Made by a program: the position numbers and the translations under genes
The notes under the pieces: model-generated
Databases searched by the model: none
The model's input: only the letters and a program-made list of their open reading frames with translations
What the model was told of the DNA's origin: nothing
In this document: positions 36,570-47,219 of the stretch, in pieces
How the letters are laid out: every line of letters starts with the position of its first letter
Numbering within the stretch: position 1 is the stretch's first letter
From: Capitella teleta
Lineage: Eukaryota; Annelida; Polychaeta; Capitellidae
Assembly: GCA_000328365.1 (NCBI GenBank)
Contig: KB304756.1
Span: 61,805 to 125,804, forward strand
Reading direction: 5' to 3'
Length of the DNA stretch: 64,000 nt

Positions 36570-39083
36570 TAGGGATTGGTATCGTTTGGCCCAATCGATA
36601 ACGATAATTATCGTTTCACAACTGATATATAATCTAGGGCGTTCAATCGCAGCGATTGCGCCCCTGCGCTGGCTCGCTGCTTGCGTAATGCTTCGGCCGC
36701 AGCGCAGCGGCTGGCCAGCTTCGCGGCCGCGTTGGGCGATGGGCTAAACATAGCATCAGAAAATGTCATTTCCGGCATCCTCTGAGCACATGGTGTCTAA
36801 AATTAGTAACTGACCGGAATCCCCACATCATAACGCACCGTTTGAATCCACCTTTGAAAAAATCGGTTGACGCTCGCCGGAGATACGACATTTTTAACAT
36901 TTCAGATCAATATTTTTCCGTATCATATGAAATGGACAGCCCTCAAGGTAAGTGATTATGGAAGATAATTCATTTGTGAACAGATTGGGATGGTTTTTAT
37001 CGATAAAGCTCCAACCATTATTCGCGGAAAAAAATATTTCTTAACCCACCCTCGATCGTGAGTCGGCCATCTTGGTCGAGTGGGCGATAATACAAGCATC
37101 AACTATTCTTGTGACAACGATCATTGCACGCAATGTATATCATTATTAGGCCGTACTGCTGTAGTTGGGGACTAATTTAATAAGTTTTAACCCCTTATAA
37201 GACTGTTTCAAGAGACCCTTCCCTTTTCTTTCATCCTCAGATCAGTCTGAGTCTCTACCTCTCAGAGTGACAGTCAGTGACAGTCACAGTGTCAGTCCTC
37301 AGGCTGAGGCTCTGCCCCCCTCATCTCTTGTTAATAAGGATTGGATTTACACCCGACTCTCGCAAGGTGTGGCTGCATCTGCATCACTCAGAAAGTCATT
37401 GTTGACTGAATTCTATATCGTTTATGACATTGACGCCGAGGGTGATTCATGGAATTTCCCTCTTCTCCATGATTTAAAAAAAGGAGATGTTATCATTTTG
37501 TAGTTGGGTCTTTTTTTTTTTTTTTTTGTATCATTGTAATCATTTTGTAGTTCTGTCTTTTTATAATTTTATATTTTTTCATTTGTTCCTGATGACATTG
37601 ACATGTCCATGTCGTGTATTTTTTATTTGTCCATGATGACATTAATGTTGTGTCCATGTCATGATCACGGTTCACCTTTTTAATCTATCTATGTTGTAAA
37701 TATGTAATTTCAGGTCATTAGTAATCCAATTATGTTGTGAGTTTGTATTTTTAACTTGGCGTTGATGAAATTTACGCACATGTCCATGTCATATTTGTGT
37801 TTTGTGTGCATAATCTTGTTTATTTTTACTCTATTGTTTCTTTTTAATTAAAAGAATTCCACCCAAGTGGTATTGAAGCCTTCAGCTTCTATTGTCAATT
37901 ATTGTCAATTTCATCATTTATGACCTTGACAGTGATGCTGATAATCACTGTGGATAGTCATAGTCAATGTTCTCCAATCAGTACTTTATCCTATCATACT
38001 TTGATATGCTTGATATCATTAAAAGTAATGATTTTGACTAATTAAGTGTCCATTTCATCTTATATGTGATTGACAGCACCGCCTTGATGACATGCAAGGC
38101 TCCGGGTATGCTTGCTGATTCCAAAAATGTATGGTTTGCCTGGATATCACCAATGGTTTTAAAGTTACAGCAGTTTTACTGACTGCTCCTTGCTCATAAA
38201 TCACTGACAATGACCAATTATCCCAAGACAACAGATCCTTTCATCATTACACAATGCTCCTATCAGGGGGTCCCATCTTGCGGACAGTATCCCTCATAAC
38301 TTTTGATCCACTCAAGATATTCACTTGCGGTTTTTTGCATTGAATTCGGGACAGGCTAAGCATTCTTATGAGCTTAACATCCAAGTGCTCAGGGACATAG
38401 AAAAAATTGAGGTGAACACCCTATATAATCGATAATATCGCATGTAAGGATGCAGGTTGCAGGATACTAGTATGCTGATTATCTAATCATCGACATGTAT
38501 GTAAGCAATGTAGGCCAGTAAAATCAGTGTCATTCTGTAGAGTGTAGTCTCTATCACTATGTACTGCTATTTTGAACAAGCTACGAAGGTTTTTCAAGAA
38601 CTTTGATTGAAACCAATGAAATCATTCAAATCATACAGGGTAAGTACGATGTGGTCTTTTCCCCCAATGGGTTCAAGAAAATATTTCCACGCGTTACTTC
38701 TTTTTGGGGGCATATTGTTGTTATAATTGTTGTGGATCTCCGAGCTTTCAATGAGACAAGCTGGCACGTGGCCGACAAGCGCTTTCCTCGGAAGGGGCAC
38801 ATATCATACCCATCATATTAAACGAAACGAAAACTAGCCTCCTATTCTTCTAATATATCCGGTAAATCTTCAAATTGAACTGAACTGGACTAAATCGTCT
38901 GCTACATGGTTTTTGTTTGCCGCAATACAATAACTTTTATTTTTCATGGTTACGGCTCTAGGTCAGAGATGCTTATACAAGTTGCAACCGATATCAACCG
39001 ATGACAGTTCCTTTCGATATCGATTATCGATCGCATAGCTTTTATCGATTAAGCGATATATCGACAAACGATACCAATCCCTA
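36570..39083. mobile_element. hAT-like DNA transposon, 2.5 kb, intact ends and 8 bp target duplication
   Basis: The element starts TAGGGATTGGTATCGTTTG and ends with the exact 19 bp inverted copy. It is bounded on both sides by the same 8 bp, GTATTGTT (36562-36569 and 39084-39091). An 8 bp duplication with TAGGG-type termini is the signature of hAT transposases. Subterminal ATCGATA/CGATAAT motifs recur near both ends. No hAT transposase catalytic or dimerisation domain is visible, so it is non-autonomous. A GC-rich palindromic stretch lies at about 36640-36740 and a short two-exon ORF at 36932-37503. Perfect TIR and duplication imply a recent insertion. Confidence 0.9.
36932..37503 (+). CDS. 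Possible small two-exon gene carried in the hAT-like element
   Basis: Exons 36932-36947 (ATGGACAGCCCTCAAG, followed by GTAAGTG) and 37241-37503 (preceded by TCATCCTCAG) join in frame to give 92 codons. The product starts MDSPQDQSESLPLRV, has a Ser/Thr-rich head, then KDWIYTRLSQGVAASASLRK and an acidic tail ending KKGDVIIL. I do not recognise the family. A GC-rich stretch about 200 bp upstream could be its promoter. It may be a captured host exon or a transposase remnant. Support is only ORF length and good splice signals. Confidence 0.35.
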
Positions 39084-39091
39084 GTATTGTT

Positions 39092-39584
39092 CTATTTGAC
39101 ACACTTCATTTATAATTAGAATTTAGTAAAATATAAAAGATTGCATTGTAATCAACTTGGCTAGATAAAAGATAGAGGACTCCGTTTGTTTAGCAAATTC
39201 AAAATCTTTTGGATCACCTGTGATTCTTTGTAAGATTTTGGTAATACTCACAGAAATACAAATCCTAAATAAAATACAAATCCCCATAAAGTTTTGCATT
39301 ACATTTTGATAGCTGTTTAGCCGCATGGTGGTCATGTGCAGAACAATGAATTCAAATGAAATGAATTCATCCATAAAAATGATCAATACATTGAAAAACA
39401 AATTCCAAAACTTACACTTGTATTGCCTGCATTCACTAACATTACGTAATACATGTATTGTTGGGAGTGTTGGAATACCAGGAGTCAATTTCAGTGTGTT
39501 TTCATGTCCGATTTCTTTCAGTCGTCGTTGCAGGGTGTGACCAACAACTTGCAGGGGCTCCAGCTGAGTGGCGCATCGGGTAGA
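39092..39584. promoter_or_regulatory. Presumed promoter and 5' leader of DCUN1D4/5
   Basis: 493 bp between the hAT target duplication and the DCUN1D start codon. No TATA box is evident. The hAT insertion therefore lies within 0.5 kb of the gene start. Confidence 0.4.
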
Positions 39585-41373
39585 ATGCCACGCCGGAAAC
39601 GTCTGTCCACTCCAGAGGAGGAAGTACAACCACCGAAACGCTACAGGTTGGCGCTTCCTCTCTCCGCGCTTCTTGGCTCAATGACGTTTATTTCAGGAAA
39701 AAGAATGATTCAGAACACGGGTTTAGCACAAAGAAATGCGTGGCATGGTTTCAAGAATACTCAGGTGCCTAATTTTATTTCGAGCTTGTTACTTCCGGTT
39801 GAGGGTGAGTTGGGTTCGAGACCGCTGACCGACCTTATTGCATTATCAGAGCGTCATCACTCTGTGCATAAGAGTGTGGAGAATAATGATTTATTGTTGT
39901 GCCATTGGAATTCAGGCCAAGGCTATGGTGCTGAACCTTCATTTTTGTACTCTCATAGCTTTAGCAGTGTCCGATACATTGTATAAATGTGTAGAAGTGA
40001 TACCAATTTCAAGGTTTGGTTATTTTTGAAGCATCTTATTGGTCTTTGAACATTGTCTTCATTCTGTACAGATAAAGTATAATTTAAAGCAAAATTATTC
40101 TATACACTTTTTTTTGTTATTACATGTTTTAATTGATTTTCTCTTCTTATGTACCTTGCATCGAAACGGTTTAACATGTATGACTATTTTACCTGTCTCC
40201 TGGTTGGTGTGCTTGCCTGGAGACATGGCCTGCGGGTAAAGAATGGCACCATTAGACATTAGTTGCTAGGCACCCAGCATTTAAGGTGGGAATCAGGAAG
40301 AAACAAGGGTCTCTAACCTGGAAGGTCAAGCCCTAATAAACTGTGATGGTCAAAGTAAAATGTTCCTCACACTATAGTCTTTCACGATGCAATATCTGTG
40401 ACAATAAAAATTTTATTATCATAATTTGTCTTCTACATGTGATTGCTAGTTTATATAGGATAGAATTATTATTATTATCATTATAATCATTCCAGATCCA
40501 GTTTCAGAAGGAGTCGTAGGTCCTGACGGCATGGAGAAATTCTGTGAAGACATAGGCGTAGAGCCAGAAAATGTAATTGCTTTCATGATCACAATCATAT
40601 CAATACAGCGGCCTCCTCATTTCAGGTGGTCATGCTGTGTTTAGCTTTCAAATTAGAAGCGCAACAGATGGGCTTTTTCACCAAGGCCGAGTGGCTCAAG
40701 GGCATGACGGAACTCCAGTGAGTAATTCCTGCTTTGTAATTCTGCTTTACCAATTCTACTATTCCTCTCCGCAGATGTGATAACCTCTTCAAACTCCAGG
40801 GTAGACTAGATTACCTGCGATCATTATTAAACGACCCTACGACTTTTAAAAATATTTACCGATATGCATTTGACTTCGCCAGGGTGAGGTGTTCACTGTT
40901 CTGGTGAACGACGTTTGTGATAACTCTCTGCTCTATGCACAGGAGAAAGATCAGCGTTCAATGGATATAGATACGGCCAAAGCAATGCTTGGCCTTCTCC
41001 TTGGAAAACACTGGCCCCTGTTCACCCACTTCTTGCAGTTCCTGGAACATTCAAAATACCGTGTCATCAACAAAGATCAGTGGTGCAATGTTCTTGAGTT
41101 CAGTCGGCTGATCAAGATTGATTTATCGAATTACGATGAGGATGGCGCATGTGAGTATTTTCAATGCTTATGTGGAGGTTCAGCATTCACGGAAGGGTCC
41201 CACCTCTTGAGCACCTCATTTCTTTCTTCTGTTCATCCGACATCATTATTTTATGCGTGTCAGCTTTGTTATCAAGTTGTTAAAATGGCTGATTTTCAGG
41301 GCCAGTGCTTCTGGATGAATTTGTTGAATGGTACCGGGAAAATCGTTCCTCCACAATGCTTCAGTGCCAGTGA
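39585..41373 (+). CDS. DCUN1D5: DCN1-like protein 4/5 (cullin neddylation co-E3), complete, 7 exons
   Basis: Exons: 39585-39646, 39697-39764, 40496-40572, 40626-40717, 40775-40883, 40943-41150, 41300-41373, for 690 nt (229 aa). It starts MPRRKR, a short basic nuclear-type signal typical of DCUN1D4/5. The potentiating-neddylation domain follows, close to human DCUN1D5: [99 protein letters not shown]. The Asp-Ala-Asp surface that holds the cullin WHB domain is kept in the last motif. DCN1-like proteins bring UBE2M/UBE2F-NEDD8 to cullins and so activate cullin-RING ubiquitin ligases. The ortholog is 4 or 5; the pre-duplication form is likely here. AATAAA at 41722. Confidence 0.95.
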
Positions 41374-42451
41374 CTCAAGCGGGGCATTTTGTTATCCTGT
41401 CTTACCTCTCAACATATTGGGAATGCCATCTCGCACTCCCTGCAAAATACCAAAAAGAATTGCGAATTTCAATTTCAGTGATTTGTTTACCTATTTTGGG
41501 CTTGCAAGATTTTTTTTGATTTTTATGTTTTTTTTTTCCCCCAACCAAATGTGAAAGAAGAAAAAAATGCTTCCTCGCGTGTGAATGCTTACTTTTGTGT
41601 TGCTAATGGCGACGGTTGTCATGGCAAGTGCTTAATATAATTATCTGTGCGCTTATTTTTCATCTGTGTTGTACATAAATATTTTTTTTGCAACTGTTTT
41701 TTTAAAATCTTTTCCGTGATGAATAAAGAAATGCAATAATTGTGATTTCATAAGAAAATTTTACGTTCGACTGTTTGTGTAAATTTTGTGGCTTTTAAAA
41801 TCATGAATATATTGAAAATACAGCTTGCATTTATGAATTGGCAAAGGGGTACTAAGTTGCTCTTGACAGGCTGCAATCCTATGCCGACCATAGAGGCCTA
41901 GGTCTCCGGTATGAGATTGTAATTCGTTACAATTGTGATTCTTCAGTGACTGCAGTGCTACGTAACAAAAGTACAACTGTCTGTGGTGGTATGAAGGATA
42001 AAGCACCCTTGGGATTTATCAATAAGGGTCCCCGGCTTCAGTTGTAGCACCCAAATGGGTGGGGTGGAACTGTAAAACCCTATCATGCTCGACTTGGCAC
42101 AATCAAAGCTACCTCCATGCAAAGGAATGCTTGTACATCACATGATAGATGTCAATACAATCATACATGCTTTTTCATGGATTTTATCACTACATGTTTA
42201 TAAATATATTATTGTTATGGATGTTTTTACTCATTGAGAGTGAGATTCCTGTCTTTTTCTCCATGGAAAACGAATAACATACAAACTATAACCACCTTAT
42301 CTTCATCTCTACGTCAAAGAGCCAATAGGAATGCTTGGAATAAACCGGATCAATACATGTGTTATGATGGTAGCAAGCTTCCCAAGGGCAGATGTCAGCA
42401 GAGAAAGATGGACAAGGGCTGAGTACAAAATAAACATCTCCTTTATTGCAA
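41374..42451. other. Convergent region between DCUN1D and the zinc-HIUase gene
   Basis: Contains the DCUN1D polyadenylation signal (41722) and a minus-strand AATAAA at about 42439-42445 for the neighbouring gene. No gene is supported between them. Confidence 0.5.
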
Positions 42452-44511
42452 TCACCACACACAACAACTGGTGGAGTATCCATTTGCACTGAGTTGAACA
42501 GGAATGTGAAACTTTTGTGCAATGTCACGAAGTTTGAACTCAATCTGAAAAAAAAAGACAGCGAATGATTGCAAATTCAGCTATGATGTATGCGCTGAGT
42601 GCCTACCTCTATATGGGGGAAGTGAGTGAGCTCCCCTCTCTTCACGAAATAGGGTTCTGTGTTGAGGACGATTTTATAGCTTCCTAATGTCACCTGATTG
42701 TTCGTGAGCAAATGATCACACCTTCCAGATTTATCAGTTCTCCTTCAAAGCGAAATCAAATACAGTTAAGTAAAAGCAAATTGAAGGAGGATAGACTCAC
42801 GACATCGCAAGCTGGACCCAGGAGTGGTTATCTGGTATAAGAAGCCAGACCTCCACTTCAAGATCAACGGCCGGAGCAGCAGCACCAGTGTTGATGACCT
42901 CGACCGACAGCATGGATTCCGTCTTTGACTTGGGCAACTGTCTCAAACTGACGGGAGTCTGGTGCTCAGTGGGGCCGGTGGGGCTCTCGTAGGCCACGTC
43001 GTCAGGAAGGGAAGCAACCGTGGTGCTGTCATCGTCAGCTGGGTCCTGATGGTCCAATCTTAAATACTGACAATACGGGTAAGAATGGCATGAGTACACA
43101 ATCAGCACAGCATGACAATTGAGCAGATGTTAGTAAATGCATAATTATGACATATGTTAACCCCTGTTTTTGAAGATGGAAGGAATTCATTGAGTGGAAA
43201 AGAAAAAGAAGAAAGCAATGAAAAAGAGTCATGTTGATGTCATAAACCTGTGGTTTTCAGTGCCAAGCACTATTATCGGTACACGCACAGGCTTGTTTTT
43301 TGTACAGCAAGCCAAAATTAATTATATATTATGCAGAACACTAGTAGCACACGACAGTCACAGTGAAGGCTCTGACAAGTAAAACAGTAGCCCTGCCAAG
43401 ATTGCATTCTTGCTTTACTGATTATAGTGATAATTGAGTTGTTATTTTCTGAGGAGAGGGGTTTTCATTGTTCATGTTTCAGAGTGTTTGCTCCTCAGCA
43501 GTATTTTCCAATTGGTTAACATGCGAGTGCAAAGAGTTCATTAGATTAGGACCACTGTACCTGGTGATCCAGGAGATCCGTGTGTGCAGGCAGCCATCGA
43601 GACCCTCGGCGTAATTTCTGGTCCTGTTAAAAGTTTGGGTTTCAAGAAATTATTCTATTTCAGAGTTGCAGTTCTCCACTTACTGGGTTCTTACTGAGCC
43701 GCACTCTGAAGTTTTTAATGTCTTTTGGCGTGATTTTATTCTGCAAATTCAATTCTTGAATTATATCCCTGAAAGGTTTCACTCATAAAGTTGACAAAAT
43801 AATATAAAATGAAGCCTCACTTGGGAGCAAAGTTCTGTTCAACCATTTCTTGGACAGAATTGGACTCCTCTTCAGTTAATTGTCTGCGCTCAGGGTAAAT
43901 GATATCATACTCAGGTCCCAGAGGATGATTGTGCTCGAATTGACAACCAGCCACTTCAAGAACAAAACAAGTTATAGACCAGATCGTATGAACACACTCG
44001 GCAAATCCATACATTTGTATAGCTTCAGATTCTGGTTGTAATAAACCCCAAATTTAGCCTTGCATCCAATTCGGTAATTGTTCTTTCTTTTACGAAGTCC
44101 TCTGTATCCTTTCTCGTGTTTCACTTCGCCAAACCGCTTGCATGCGTACGCCATGTACCTGAGATCATACAGATTGAGCATTACATTTAAACAGGAAATT
44201 TTGGTGAAAAAAAAAACTTACGAATATTTGAATCGTTCAGGATCGATTTCAACCTGGTGATTTTTGTTGTAGGTAGCTGTGGTGCGGGAGTTTACCCGCA
44301 CAAACACTGAGTGTGTTGCATCCATATACCGCTGCAGACATTCCTCAAAATGATGAGAGGAGTCAAAGAGGGTTCCATCTTGGAAGAAATCGCAGTCCAC
44401 GGCATCTTCGCGTACTTCAGCTTTGACGCTGAGCGATTTATCAGAGGACTCAACCAGGAACAGTTGGTCGTTCTCAACAACGATCGTGGTGGGCCCATCA
44501 CCATCAGCCAT
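42452..44511 (-). CDS. ZSWIM3/FAR1-like zinc domain fused to a 5-hydroxyisourate hydrolase/transthyretin-like domain, 8 exons
   Basis: Exons on the minus strand: 44222-44511, 44013-44158, 43821-43953, 43684-43768, 43561-43623, 42801-43066, 42607-42742, 42452-42544. They total 1212 nt (403 aa) and all phases close. Residues 45-185 resemble the N-terminal domain of ZSWIM1/3 and FAR1-type proteins: HHFEECLQRYMDA, RGLRKRKNNYRIGC, CQFEHNHPLGPEYDIIYPER, giving a C-C-H-H set of possible zinc ligands. A Pro/Asp-rich linker follows. Residues 292-403 match HIU hydrolase: LSVEVIN, TDKSGRC, GSYKIVLNTEPYF, FPHIEIEF, KFHIPVQLSANGYST. Against E. coli HiuH, catalytic His9 is Glu, Arg47 and His98 remain, and the terminal YRGS is replaced by SCCVW. 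AATAAA follows the stop within about 10 bp. It is therefore probably a nuclear protein with a non-enzymatic, tetramer-forming transthyretin fold; that role is inference. Confidence 0.85.
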
Positions 44512-44890
44512 TTTCTATAATGGAAGCGTTTAAATCTTGTCACTTTACGTGAATCGAAGGTGGAATTTTGATAAGCCACTGATGAGGGTACCGGGTACGA
44601 GGGGCCATTGACAAGATGTCTTTAATGAAGCGTAATAGACAGGGTTAAAAAAAGCAGCAGTCGCCTGTAATATCACCCCTAAAATACAGAGCAAAATTGA
44701 TACCGGTAGCCATAGTAACTAAGAAGTAGCCAGTTAGGAAAATATTCCATTCATTTCCGCAAACCCTGATCCGTGGCCTTAGCGAGAATAGCTGGCCTGG
44801 GAGCTTGAAGGCGATTCTGTCGTTGAGTTGTCTATCATGACCGCGAATATAGCGAAAATTTCCTGTTCTACAGTAACCTGGCGTACTTGT
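44512..44890. promoter_or_regulatory. Upstream region of the zinc-HIUase gene
   Basis: 379 bp with no clear core promoter. Near 44830-44875 it contains GCGAATATAGCGAAAATTTC, which recurs inverted near 24500-24540, so a dispersed repeat sits at its edge. Confidence 0.35.
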
Positions 44891-45989
44891 GGGACTAAAT
44901 TCACAGGCAGCTTTTACTGACCCCGAAGCCAGCCAGCCGATTGATTTACGGCCGGCTGAGCCCTTTTTTGGCTGTCTAGATGGTCAGCCGTCCTCTTTAT
45001 GGCTGACTAAGCGTGATTTTTTTCCGGCTGGCTCAGATTGGCTGCAGTGCTAATACATGTACATTCATTAGTATATGTATGTTTTCTCTAAAATAGTCTA
45101 GCTATATGCAGAAGAAAATAATATTATTAAGAATTAGGGAGCTCACTGAGCTCTGCCAAATGAATATTGCATATATATATGTTTATTCGTTCTTCATTGA
45201 ACATCAATGTGATTTTAGTGAAAAAAAAAAAGAAGTTTTTTTTTTCTAGGGTCAATCTGAAGGGGACCGGGGTGCAAAAAAAAAACCAGAAAGAATATAA
45301 TGAATGCAGTAATATTTCATCATTGACGCCTTTATCCTTGTTTGTGTCTGCTACGAAATACTTGTAGATACACGTTCCCCCATGCATTCCCCCTTCATTT
45401 TCCCCTGATTTAATTTGATCATGAATTAATAAGCTGATGAATTAAAGACTGCAGCACACAGTCATTTATATTCTATTCTATATAATAAAGAGAAGATATA
45501 TATTTCTTCCTCATCTCGTTCTTGTGGCAGCGAGGTAATTGCTGCTTTAATTTTAATATCGGTATAGCAATTATCTTTCTTTTTTTGGAGCTTTCGTTTA
45601 TAAATCATATGCATGTACTAAATAATAAAGTATGATGCTGTATTTCCACTCTCTGAAGTTAGAGACCCTTTAATAATTATAACTACTAATTATCAATAAT
45701 TAAAGGATTTCTAATCATGATCACACCCTTGGTGTTTGGTTGAAAAAGGCAGCATACATTGACAGTTAATTTACTTTGTTAAATTCCATAAATCATGACG
45801 TTATTTCGGATTTCCTATCAAATCTCTCGAAAGAAAGGCGGCTAACCGATGGATTTTCGGTGGCAACTGAGCCAACTGTTCTTCGGCGGATCAGTAAAAT
45901 TCTGGCGGCGGCAGCTCAGATATTTTTCGGCTGACTAGTCGGCTTTTCGCGTCTGATTTCGGGGTCTAACTTACACTAATTTAGTCGGA
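44891..45989. mobile_element. 1.1 kb TIR-type element
   Basis: The left end (GGGACTAAATT, then GACCCCGAAGCCAG) is mirrored by the right end, which on the minus strand reads CCGACTAAATT, then GACCCCGAAATCAG. Both ends are followed inward by repeated CAGCCG/GGCTGA motifs. The inside is AT-rich with no transposase. The target duplication is not clear, so the superfamily is unknown. Confidence 0.5.
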
Positions 45990-47219
45990 CTAATTTACAG
46001 CAAGTTGAGCAACCGTGTAAGTCTGTAACTGTACGTCTCAGTCTGTAACCCTCACACTCACACTGTCATATACTGTCATAGTCTCGTTCCAAGACTCCTA
46101 TTGCTAAATGCCGGACAGATTATGGCTACTGAATCAGTGAATGCAGCTAATTCAGTAATTGTCAGTCACTCTCACTCTCAGTGACCCTGTTTTGAAAAAA
46201 GAAACTGAAGAGATTCGAAAGTCAGAGACGAGAACCATCGCATTCACAAGCCGTACGTTGATTCAACACATCGTGCAACATGAAAAAAAATATCGGTTAC
46301 CACATAAATGCAGCCTCAATCGCGCTCGCGTTTGGGAACAAAAATCAGAGAACTCGAAAGGATTCTAAACATAACTGAAACGAAGAAACCCCTTGGTTAC
46401 TAAATATAGAATTTGTTTTCGCAGTCGCAAATTCAAACGAAGCAATGCCAGTCAATGTGAAAAGAGTAGGAAATGTGACGTCACGGCGAATTCCCTAATT
46501 CCGTGAGATAATACAGGGTGATTCAAAAGTATACAGTCAAACCTCGATATAACGTTAATCGTTATAACGACGACCGCGCTTAACAGCAGCATTTAGTACG
46601 CGACGAATCTATATCCATGTTAAGCACCTTGTTATAACAGAAACCTTGGTTTCCGACACAGACAGGGCCTCCCCTGTGACAAAACTATGTTTTATGTTTA
46701 AAATTACCTTTCTATATCAACATTGCTGACTTGTTGTTCAGTTTAATTGACAGCCATCAGCGGCCTGCACGACGTGTTTATCGCTATTTGTCGTGCCTGG
46801 TATGGGCTGTCGGCAAATTGAAAGCCAGTGATTATAGTCTTGCAGATTGTGTTTTGAAACCATTAAAAATATCACCATTGTGAAATGTTATTGGAACAAA
46901 ATGCAGCAAACTTTCCTTAGCTTTGATTGATCGTCGAGCGAGTGACAAATTGAACTCAAGTGACACAGCAGACTCCAAGTAAAACTTCAAGTTCACAACA
47001 AGTGCAGAGCTAGTTGATTTTGTTAGTCAATTAACCCTAACCCTACGGTGTTAACTTTGACTGATCAATTTCCACCACGTTAACTGACTGCTAGAATGAT
47101 TTCACTTAAAGCTCCTTGCTCCTTGCGCGAAGCAATCCTCTCAGCCAATTGTGGCAAGTGCTGTTGAATCGTTAAAGAAGTGATCTCTATTGAGCATTGA
47201 GTCAATTGAAAACTCGCAT
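45990..47219. other. Intergenic repeat mosaic
   Basis: Holds a third copy of the TCTCGTTCCAAGACTC repeat arm (about 46082). Near 46514 it has ACAGGGTGATTCAAAAGT, a mariner-like terminus, immediately followed by CAGTCAAACCTCGATATAAC, which resembles pogo/Tigger-type terminal repeats. No gene supported. Confidence 0.45.

Noticed and set aside
39123-39629. 168-codon minus-strand ORF upstream of DCUN1D
   Set aside because: No recognisable domain, hydrophobic AT-derived composition, and it overlaps the DCUN1D promoter and first exon.
43684-43742. Shorter version of the fourth exon of the zinc-HIUase gene starting at the nearer TTTGCAG acceptor
   Set aside because: It breaks phase with the previous exon; the acceptor at 43769 gives a continuous frame (KDIIQELNLQNKITPKDI).
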